DNA of 64,000 bases, taken from NCBI RefSeq assembly GCF_024732245.1, contig NZ_CP093845.1:1550001-1614000 (forward strand). Direction: 5' to 3'. The number at the start of each line of letters is the position of its first letter. Positions within the stretch are counted from its first letter, which is position 1. This DNA is from Dietzia sp. B32. Its GTDB lineage: Bacteria > Actinomycetota > Actinomycetes > Mycobacteriales > Mycobacteriaceae. Made by a program: the position numbers and the translations under genes. Of the stretch, positions 57,720 to 64,000 are shown piece by piece. The notes below the pieces were generated by a model. That model worked only from the letters and a program-made list of their open reading frames with translations. It was not told the origin of the DNA and did not search any database.

Positions 57720-58958
57720 TCATCCCAGGCCGCGTCGCAGGTCCTCAATCAGGTCTCCGGCGAACTCCAGCCCCACGGACAGGCGGACCACGTTGTCGCC
57801 GATGCCCACCGCGGCGCGGGCCTCGGGCTCCATGGACGCGTGGGTCGTGGTCGCGGGATGGGTCACCAGAGTCTTTGCGTCGCCCAGGTTGTTGGAGATG
57901 TCGATGACCTCCAACGAGTTGAGCAGGGAGAAGCACTCCTTCTTGCCGCGGCCGCCCTTGTCGTCGTCGTCCCGGCCACCGTCACCACCGTCGGCGTCGT
58001 ACTTCAACCCGAACGTCACCACCGACCCGCCGCCGGACATCTGTGCCCGCGCCAGCTCGTACTGGGGGTGCGACTCGAGCATCGGGTACGTCACCCAGTC
58101 CACGGCCGAGTGGGATTCCAGGAACCGCGCCACCTCCAACGCGTTGGCACTCATCCGCTCCACCCGCAGGCTCATGGTCTCCAGCCCCTTGAGCAGGACC
58201 CACGCGTTGAACGCGCTCATCCCGAACCCGGCGTGACGCATGAGGTTCTGCACCGGCCCGGAGATGTACTCCTCGGTGCCCAGCACGGCGCCGCCGAGGA
58301 CGCGGCCCTGGCCGTCGATGTGCTTGGTGGTGGAGTAGACGACGATGTCCGCGCCCAGCTCGAGCGGCTTCTGGTGCAGGACGGTGGCGAAGACGTTGTC
58401 CACCACGACCTGCGCGCCGGCGGCGTGGGCGAGGTTGCACACCGCGCGGACGTCGACCAGCTCCTGCATGGGGTTGGAGGGGGTCTCGAAGAACACCGCG
58501 TCGGTGGGCTCGCTGAGCGCCTCGCGCCACTGGTCGAGGTCGGCGCCGTCGACGAACACCGTCTCCACGCCCCAGCGCGGCAGGATCTCCGCGCAGATGA
58601 CGTAACAGGAGCCGAACAGCGCGCGCGAGGCCACCAGTCGGGAGCCGTTGCCGCACAGGGCGGCCAGTGCGACGAACACCGCGGACATGCCGGAGGAGGT
58701 GGCGAAGCACGCCTCGGCGCCCTCGATCTGCCGCAGGCGCTCCTGGAACATCGCGACCGTGGGGTTGCCGTAGCGGGAGTAGACGAATCGCTTGAGATCG
58801 CCGTTGAACGAGGCCTCGGCCGCCTCGGCGGAGGAGTAGACGTAGCCGGAGTTGAGGAACATCGGCTCGGTGGTCTCCTCGAAGCCGGTGCGCATCTGCC
58901 CGGCCCGGACCCCCAGGGTGTCGGGGTGGAGACCGTCGGGGAGCTCGTTGTTTCTCAT
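57720..58958 (-). CDS. metZ: O-succinylhomoserine sulfhydrylase
   Basis: A 412-residue pyridoxal-phosphate enzyme of the Cys/Met metabolism family, which makes homocysteine from activated homoserine and sulfide. Visible blocks are FVYSRYGNPTVAMFQERL, ATSSGMSAVF, VDNVFATVLHQKP and the cofactor Lys in VVYSTTKHIDGQGRVLGG. A 20-residue charged insertion rich in Asp, Gly and Lys (near residue 330) is unusual for the family. Rhodanese and purT neighbours match the M. tuberculosis metZ region. Confidence 0.93.
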   Translation of the reverse strand: MRNNELPDGLHPDTLGVRAGQMRTGFEETTEPMFLNSGYVYSSAEAAEASFNGDLKRFVYSRYGNPTVAMFQERLRQIEGAEACFATSSGMSAVFVALAALCGNGSRLVASRALFGSCYVICAEILPRWGVETVFVDGADLDQWREALSEPTDAVFFETPSNPMQELVDVRAVCNLAHAAGAQVVVDNVFATVLHQKPLELGADIVVYSTTKHIDGQGRVLGGAVLGTEEYISGPVQNLMRHAGFGMSAFNAWVLLKGLETMSLRVERMSANALEVARFLESHSAVDWVTYPMLESHPQYELARAQMSGGGSVVTFGLKYDADGGDGGRDDDDKGGRGKKECFSLLNSLEVIDISNNLGDAKTLVTHPATTTHASMEPEARAAVGIGDNVVRLSVGLEFAGDLIEDLRRGLG

Positions 58959-59039
58959 CGCTGCTTTCTTGTGTGTGGTGCGTGGGTGGGGCCGTTGGGC
59001 GGCGGGGCGGGGGGCGTTGGAGCGTGCAGGGCGTACGGG

Positions 59040-59456
59040 TCAGGACTGGCGCCAGGCCAGACCCGCGACCTTCCAGCCGTTGACTGTGCCGCGGTGTCCG
59101 GCGGCGTCCGGGTCGCCCTCGAACCCCTCGGCCACGTTGTAGGCGGTGCGGTATCCGGCGGCGGTGGCCAGGCTCGCGGCGGCGGCCGACCGGCCACCAC
59201 TGCGGCACAGGAACAACACCGGGGCCTGCGTGTCGACGCCGGCCTCGCCGAGGTGCTCGACGAACCGCTCGTTGGGCTGGCCCGCCGAGGTCATCCACTC
59301 GATGCCCAGCGTGCGCTTGCCCAGCTCCGACAGATCGGCGCCGCCGACCCACTGCCATTCGGCGCTCGTCCGGACGTCGACCAGCACGGCGTCGGGATCG
59401 GAGGCGAGCAGATCCCAGGCCTGGCTGGGCGAGAGGTCCCCGGCGTAGTCGCTCAT
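59040..59456 (-). CDS. Rhodanese-like sulfurtransferase (Rv0390-like)
   Basis: A 138-residue single-domain rhodanese with DPDAVLVDVRTSAEWQWVGG and the active loop LCRSGGRS (Cys in VLFLCRSGGRSAAAA). It may supply or detoxify sulfur for the adjacent metZ. CATAAT lies 8 nt before the ATG, in keeping with leaderless translation; start is only 80 bp from the divergent fprA start. Confidence 0.88.
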   Translation of the reverse strand: MSDYAGDLSPSQAWDLLASDPDAVLVDVRTSAEWQWVGGADLSELGKRTLGIEWMTSAGQPNERFVEHLGEAGVDTQAPVLFLCRSGGRSAAAASLATAAGYRTAYNVAEGFEGDPDAAGHRGTVNGWKVAGLAWRQS

Positions 59457-59536
59457 GGGTGTCGATTATGCTCCCCCGACCGCTGATCGGCGGGGTCGAG
59501 GTACCCCGGTCGCCGTTCTGTGCGACGATCGCGGAC

Positions 59537-61006
59537 ATGACGTCCGTCACAGAGAACCCGTTCCGTGTGGCTGTCGTGGGCTCCGGCCCGGCGGGTGTGT
59601 ACGCCAGCGAGGCCCTGTTGGACTGGAGCGACAACCGCGATCCGTCCGGGCGCGGCATCGTGGTGGACCTGATCGACCGGCTGCCCGTGCCCTACGGTCT
59701 GCTGCGCCACGGCGTGGCCCCCGATCACCCCCGGATCAAGGGCATCGCCCGCACGCTGGAGGGGATCGCCGCCGATCCGCGCATCCGGTTCCTCGGCAAC
59801 GTCGAGTTCGGCCGCGACCTCACCCTGGACGACGTGCACCGCTTCTACCACGCGATCGTCTTCTCCACCGGTGCACTCTCGGACCGTCGGCTCGGCATCC
59901 CGGGCGAGGACCTGGAGGGCTCGTACGGGGCCGCCGAGTTCGTCACCTGGTACGACGGCCACCCCGATTCCCACCCGGAGTGGGCGCTGTCCGCCGAGCG
60001 GGCGGCCGTGGTGGGCGTGGGTAACGTCGCGCTCGACGTGGCGCGCATGCTGGTGCGCAGCCCCGAGCAGCTCGAGCCCACCGACATCCCCGAGCACGTC
60101 CGCACCGGGTTCGGCACCAACACGACCCGGGTGGTGTCGGTGATCGGCCGCCGCGGCCCCGTCCACGCCAAGTTCACCCCACTCGAGCTGCGGGAGATGG
60201 CCAAGGTGGAGGGCGTCACCGTGGTGGTGGACCCGGCCGACCTGGAGTACGACGACGACGAGGCGCGCACTCTCCGGGACACCGATCGCCGGGTCGGGCA
60301 GGTGTGCACGCAACTCGAGAAATGGGCCGGGGCGCAGCGAGAGGCCGGTCTGGAGACGGCGGATGAGGCCGAGGCCGCAGCCCTCGCGGCCGGCGAGCGG
60401 GTGGTGCGGTTCCGCTTCCACCGGTCCCCGGTCGAGATCCTGGGTTCCGACGGCCGGGTGTCCGGGCTGCGCCTGGAGCTGACCGAGCCCGTCCCCGGAC
60501 CCGAGGGCGCCGGCGGGCGCGTACGCACCAGCGGGCGCACGGAGGACCTGCAGGTCGAGGCGGTCTACCGGGCCGTCGGGTACCGCTCCGCCGCCCTGGA
60601 GGGCGTGCCTTTCGACGCGGATTCCGCGACCATCCCCAACGACTCCGGCCGCGTCCTGGACTCCCCGGGCGGCCGGCACCTCCCAGGCCTGTTCACCGCC
60701 GGCTGGGTCAAGCGCGGCCCCTCCGGCGTGATCGGCACCAATCGCTCCTGCGCCGTGGAGACGGTCGGGCAGCTGGCCACCGAGCTCGAGTCCGGCACGC
60801 TGCCCGAACCCGCCGAGCCGGACCCGCACGCCGTGCGCGACTTGCTCACCGACCGCGGCGTGGACCTCGTCGACGGCGACGCCTGGCTGGAGATCGACGC
60901 CCACGAGCGCGGCCTCGGCGAGGCGGCGGGCCGCGAGCGCACCAAGCTGCCGGGCCGGGCGGAGATGCTCGAGATCGCCCGCACCGCGCGCTCCTCCGCC
61001 CGCTGA
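59537..61006 (+). CDS. fprA: Ferredoxin/adrenodoxin-type NADP+ reductase
   Basis: A 489-residue flavoprotein like mycobacterial FprA and adrenodoxin reductase. FAD motif FRVAVVGSGPAGVYASEALL and NADP motif AAVVGVGNVALDVARML are clear, as are PVPYGLLRHGVAPDHP and the C-terminal TAGWVKRGPSGVIGTNRSCA. It would pass electrons from NADPH to ferredoxins for cytochromes P450. Start MTSVTENPFRV is chosen since the FAD motif lies right behind it; a Met 26 codons upstream is less likely. Confidence 0.92.
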   Translation: MTSVTENPFRVAVVGSGPAGVYASEALLDWSDNRDPSGRGIVVDLIDRLPVPYGLLRHGVAPDHPRIKGIARTLEGIAADPRIRFLGNVEFGRDLTLDDVHRFYHAIVFSTGALSDRRLGIPGEDLEGSYGAAEFVTWYDGHPDSHPEWALSAERAAVVGVGNVALDVARMLVRSPEQLEPTDIPEHVRTGFGTNTTRVVSVIGRRGPVHAKFTPLELREMAKVEGVTVVVDPADLEYDDDEARTLRDTDRRVGQVCTQLEKWAGAQREAGLETADEAEAAALAAGERVVRFRFHRSPVEILGSDGRVSGLRLELTEPVPGPEGAGGRVRTSGRTEDLQVEAVYRAVGYRSAALEGVPFDADSATIPNDSGRVLDSPGGRHLPGLFTAGWVKRGPSGVIGTNRSCAVETVGQLATELESGTLPEPAEPDPHAVRDLLTDRGVDLVDGDAWLEIDAHERGLGEAAGRERTKLPGRAEMLEIARTARSSAR

Positions 61007-61060
61007 CCCTTCCCTCCCCTGTCGGATCCGCTCCACCGCCAGCCCCGGATGAATCCGCTA

Positions 61061-61140
61061 CTCGAATTCCCGATCCGCTACCCGAATCCGGGTAGCGGAT
61101 CCGGAGACGGGGTAGCGAATTCTGCGGGGGGTCGGTTTTT
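61061..61140. terminator. Nested inverted repeats between convergent fprA and hydrolase genes
   Basis: GATCCGCTACCCG (61072-61084) and its complement (61089-61101) form a perfect 13-bp stem with a 4-nt loop. Further copies of the same word flank it, GCTACTCGAATTC to the left and GGGGTAGCGAATTC to the right, giving a two-level palindrome. GGTTTTTCC (61134-61142) follows, so the element may end transcription from fprA. Confidence 0.65.
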
Positions 61141-61206
61141 CCGGCCGGGCCGGTCGATGCGGGGCGCAGACGGTGTCGGGGATGCGGGGATCTGTCATTA
61201 CCGGGG

Positions 61207-62709
61207 TCAGTCGGTCTCGGCGATAAGTCGGCCGATCTCGGCCAGCGACACCGTGCCCGGGTCGAAGTAGCGGGAGTGGGCGTCGCGCACCGACCCCGCA
61301 CCAGCGCCCGGTTCGGTGACGTCCACCGCGAGGCCTCCGAACTCGTCCGTTCCCGGCCGTTCGCCCAGCACGCCGGTGACCGACCACCACGGCACCGGAT
61401 CCCAGCGGGAGGCGACGCCGACCACCTCGCCCTCCCCCGCCGGGCGCGCGGTCCCGGCCTCGTCCACCCACTGCTCGGCGATCGACCCGACACCCGCGCC
61501 GGGGCTGCCGACGTGGATCATCCGGTCGACCGCCACCCCGCGCGGGTCCGCGGCGGCCGCCCCGAGGACCGCCGAACCGTAGCTGTACCCGACGGCGGCG
61601 TGTGGGGAGTCGTCGCCGTCCATGCGCTCGACCGCGTCCAGGCCCGCCGCGAACGTCCGCAGGTCCGCGGCATGCGCTCGCGCGGGTGCCGTCGCAGTCC
61701 CGGCGGTGGCGACGTCCGCGGGCGCGTCGTAGCCCTGCCACGACACCGCGACGCACGACTCGACCGGCGCATCCGTCGTCGAGACCGTCGCCCCGGTTCC
61801 CGGGCCGGCCGCCTCGCACACCGCCTCCGCCCGTTCTCCGGTACGGCCGAGCGTCTCCACCGAGGACCCCGTCCCCGGGATGAGCGTGACCACCCGGTCC
61901 GCGGTGTCGGGGTCGGCGCTCGCGACCACCGCGCGGCCGTCCGGGCGCAGGTCGAGCAGGTGCCGCCGCGGATCGGCCTCGAGGTACGCGGTAAGAGCGG
62001 CCAGCGCCGGCGCGACGCCGCCGAGGTCGGCCCCGCCTCCGCCGCTGTCCGCCGCGTCGAGCATGCGGCGCAACCGGGTCCGGTTGATCGCGTCCCGCGT
62101 TGCCGACGACAGTCCGTCCACCGAGCCCAGGTCCGGGTGATCGCGGGCCAGCCGGGCCCGGTCGGCCGGCCCCAGCGCGTGCCACAGGCCTGCGACCGCT
62201 CGCGGATCGTCGTCGGTCGACCCCGACAGGTCGATGCACGGCCTGGACGCGGGGTCCACGTGGCCTGCGAGGTGCTCGGCGGCCTCCCGCAGGCGCACGG
62301 CGAGGCCGCGGTCTGCCTCCTCTACGGCGGTGGAGTCTCCCGCGCCGGGCGTCGCGAGTTCATCGTCGCTCCAGTTGATCACCGTCCGCGCCAACCGGGA
62401 GCCCTCGGCCCGCAGCACATCCGCCAGGTAGAGACAGTTGCCCGAGAGCATCCTCGCCTCCGCGGCCGCGTCACCCACGCGGCTGCGTGCCCGCGCACCC
62501 GCCTGACCGGACCACCCGCCACCCACCGCTCCGGCATCACCGACAGCGCCACCACCGACAGCGCTACCACCCGCCGCGCCGCCGATCCTGCGGGCGACGG
62601 TCTCCAGGTCCTCGGCGGACTCCGCGATTCGCCGACCCACCGCCGCAGCCCTCGATTCGGCGTGGTCGAGCGCCACGACCAGCGCCTCAGCCCGTTGCCC
62701 CGGCGACAC
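61207..62709 (-). CDS. DUF1023 alpha/beta-hydrolase
   Basis: A 500-residue protein with an N-terminal helical region rich in Ala/Arg (about 1-200) and a C-terminal alpha/beta-hydrolase domain of the DUF1023 family: VVTLIPGTGSSVETLG, the nucleophile elbow AVGYSYGSAVLG, RMIHVGSPGAG and a late DAHSRYF for the catalytic His. Family members are predicted esterases or phosphatases of unknown substrate. The GTG start (VSPGQRAEAL) lies 23 nt inside the preceding gene, showing coupling. There is no export signal. Confidence 0.78.
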   Translation of the reverse strand: MSPGQRAEALVVALDHAESRAAAVGRRIAESAEDLETVARRIGGAAGGSAVGGGAVGDAGAVGGGWSGQAGARARSRVGDAAAEARMLSGNCLYLADVLRAEGSRLARTVINWSDDELATPGAGDSTAVEEADRGLAVRLREAAEHLAGHVDPASRPCIDLSGSTDDDPRAVAGLWHALGPADRARLARDHPDLGSVDGLSSATRDAINRTRLRRMLDAADSGGGGADLGGVAPALAALTAYLEADPRRHLLDLRPDGRAVVASADPDTADRVVTLIPGTGSSVETLGRTGERAEAVCEAAGPGTGATVSTTDAPVESCVAVSWQGYDAPADVATAGTATAPARAHAADLRTFAAGLDAVERMDGDDSPHAAVGYSYGSAVLGAAAADPRGVAVDRMIHVGSPGAGVGSIAEQWVDEAGTARPAGEGEVVGVASRWDPVPWWSVTGVLGERPGTDEFGGLAVDVTEPGAGAGSVRDAHSRYFDPGTVSLAEIGRLIAETD

Positions 62710-63124
62710 TGCGGGCCACCTCCTCATCCGCCTCCACGAGGAGTCCGGCGGCCCGGACCATCGCCTGGGCGATCCGCCGGCTCTCCGCCTCGTGCTCCCG
62801 GGCCCGCCGGGCGAGCAGAGCCGCGCATTCGGCCAGCGCGGGACCGGTGAGCAGCGTCGTCCGCGCCCCGGCCCCCATTCCGGCAGCCGCCGCGGACGCC
62901 TCCTCGAGTGCCGCCACCAGGCCAGCCGCACTGTCGGCCGTGTCCGCGCCCGCCTCGCGGACCCGCGCGGCCTCGGCCGTCACGGCCACCTGCTCGAACG
63001 CCAGCAGAACCGCCCCCAGCGGCCCCGCCACAGCCGCCTCATCCGCCTCAGCCGCCTCTACCGCCTCAGCCTCCGCGGCGGGCACCGCGCCCCCTGACCC
63101 CGGTCGTCCGTCCTGCCCTGCCAT
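62687..63124 (-). CDS. Small helical protein coupled to the DUF1023 hydrolase
   Basis: A 145-residue Ala/Glu-rich protein predicted to be almost all alpha-helix (LLAFEQVAVTAEAARVREAG; LAECAALLARRAREHEAESRRIAQAMVRAAGLLVEADEEVARS). This and its place just upstream recall WXG100/ESAT-6-like partners often found before DUF1023 hydrolases, but the WXG motif is absent. It overlaps the hydrolase gene by 23 nt. Function unknown. Confidence 0.65.
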   Translation of the reverse strand: MAGQDGRPGSGGAVPAAEAEAVEAAEADEAAVAGPLGAVLLAFEQVAVTAEAARVREAGADTADSAAGLVAALEEASAAAAGMGAGARTTLLTGPALAECAALLARRAREHEAESRRIAQAMVRAAGLLVEADEEVARSVAGATG

Positions 63125-63271
63125 CGCCCCGCTCCCCTCCGGCCCGGATGTCCGCGCCGTTCGAAGGTCACGCTAGGGGCGGAGTCCGTCACGGACGGGC
63201 CCGGAACGAGGCCCTGTGGATGGGGTCGACGACCATCCACAGGGGACTCCGAGCAGGGCGTCGCGAGCCGG

Positions 63272-63838
63272 TCAGTCGAGGTCGGGCTGGTCGGCGTACC
63301 GTCCACCGACCAGCATCCGCGCGAGTACCGCCGCCAGCCCGACGAGGAACACCATCAGAGCGCCCGGCAGCGCCCACCCCGGCATCCGGTCGGCACCGGA
63401 CTGCGCGGCGACCACGATGCCCACCTGCCCCGCCACCAGTAGGGCGAGCGTCATCACGGTGATGAGCCACAGGTCCTCCCGCACCAGCCTCTCGAACCTG
63501 CGCAGCCGGGCTCCGGAGGCCGTCCACCACTCCTTGTTGGGGGCGTTGATGAACTCGGGAGCCGACACCACCAGCCTCGACATGAGCGGAATCGGCAGAA
63601 CCACCAGCAACGGCAGGAACGCCGAGAAGGCGAGCGCGCCGTTCCTGCTCGACCAGCCGTCGGCCTCGCCGCCGGCACCGAAATGCGTCGGCACCCGCTC
63701 CGGCAGAGCGGCCACCTGCCAGGCCAGCACACCGAGCCACACCAGGATCACCGCCGCCGACAGCGCCAGGATCCACGGCGCGGTCGGCTCCTTCGGCAGA
63801 TCGCGGGCGTCGTCAGCGGCGGACCTCGTCGTCGTCAT
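63272..63838 (-). CDS. DUF1648-type membrane protein (paralogue)
   Basis: A 188-residue protein with four to five membrane helices and the loop LPERVPTHFGAGGEADGW between the first two. It is clearly a paralogue of the protein at 30336-30899, with the same length and matching ends. The start MTTTRS is set by that alignment. It follows purT by 41 nt on the same strand and may be its co-transcribed neighbour. Function unknown. Confidence 0.75.
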   Translation of the reverse strand: MTTTRSAADDARDLPKEPTAPWILALSAAVILVWLGVLAWQVAALPERVPTHFGAGGEADGWSSRNGALAFSAFLPLLVVLPIPLMSRLVVSAPEFINAPNKEWWTASGARLRRFERLVREDLWLITVMTLALLVAGQVGIVVAAQSGADRMPGWALPGALMVFLVGLAAVLARMLVGGRYADQPDLD

Positions 63839-63879
63839 CGGGCGGAGCCTTCCCACCACCTCGCGGTGACCGGCGGCAC

Positions 63880-64000
63880 CTACCTCACCACCGTCACGCA
63901 CGACGCGGCCTCGCGCGCCCGGTCGCGGGCGAGGTCCACGTCCTCGGCGGTCGCCACGGCCACGCCCATCCGGCGGAACCGGCTGGCGGACGGCTTGCCG
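63880..64000 (-). CDS. purT: Formate-dependent GAR transformylase, 3' end only
   Basis: The last 39 codons of a gene entering from the right edge encode GKPSASRFRRMGVAVATAEDVDLARDRAREAASCVTVVR, quoted here in parts: GKPSASRFRRMGVAVA and AREAASCVTVV. This is the closing block of PurT (GRRRMGVALA ... ARERAREAA ... V.V), which in M. tuberculosis also neighbours the Rv0390 rhodanese and metZ. PurT adds the formyl group to glycinamide ribonucleotide in purine synthesis. Stop TAG is at 63880-63882 on the minus strand. Confidence 0.7.
   Translation of the reverse strand, partial: GKPSASRFRRMGVAVATAEDVDLARDRAREAASCVTVVR

Overview
The window is high-GC DNA from a mycolic-acid-type actinobacterium (order Mycobacteriales). 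This rests on an antigen-85-like mycolyltransferase, F420-dependent glucose-6-phosphate dehydrogenase (fgd1), the glnX-glnH-pknG operon, FprA, the ergothioneine genes egtB and egtD, a DUF222/HNH gene and many apparently leaderless promoters. Remembered Mycobacterium tuberculosis gene order (about Rv0389 purT to Rv0435c) matches much of the window read backwards: CDC48-type ATPase, LytR_C protein, DUF3263, def, Rv0428c-like acetyltransferase, xthA, thiC, thiG/thiS/thiO/thiE, Nudix, glnX-glnH-pknG, ackA-pta, fgd1, metZ, rhodanese, purT. A genus such as Dietzia would fit, but that is inference.

Layout. 1-4.2 kb: a cut-off lipoprotein, an unknown protein, an M20 peptidase and a secreted mycolyltransferase. 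4.3-7.2 kb: a two-domain AAA ATPase, then a tiny leader peptide with Ile-Leu-Val-Val codons and a stand-alone LeuA regulatory domain. 7.3-13.9 kb: a six-gene Mrp-type Na+/H+ antiporter operon (mrpA and mrpB fused) ending in a strong hairpin. 14-19.8 kb: a conserved block with def, xthA and ppk2. 19.8-28.4 kb: thiamin genes (TPP riboswitch-thiC; thiO-thiS-thiG divergent from thiE) with an ABC exporter and a LiaF-like protein between. 28.4-37.1 kb: a PhoD-like phosphodiesterase, a Nudix fusion and glnX-glnH-pknG, which should sense extracellular amino acids and control the TCA cycle/glutamate node. 37.1-49.3 kb: a wall-anchored protein, pta-ackA, an HNH gene, egtB-egtD, and an operon fgd1-SUFU-cysteine-less alkyltransferase homologue.

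49.4-56.5 kb is the most accessory-looking part: a long AT-richer leader followed by a same-strand cluster of two SipW-type signal peptidases interleaved with proteins carrying alternate SipW-type export signals, one of which has a strongly atypical central segment. This looks like a dedicated surface-matrix or fibre export locus. 56.5-64 kb returns to core genes: glycosyltransferase-like protein, metZ, rhodanese, fprA, a DUF1023 hydrolase with a small helical partner, a DUF1648 membrane protein and the 3' end of purT.

Two recurrent sequence habits stand out: start codons placed 6-8 nt after a TANNNT-like box (leaderless mRNAs), and small duplications of gene 3' ends including the stop codon at four separate loci. 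No tRNA, rRNA, CRISPR array, insertion sequence or prophage was seen.
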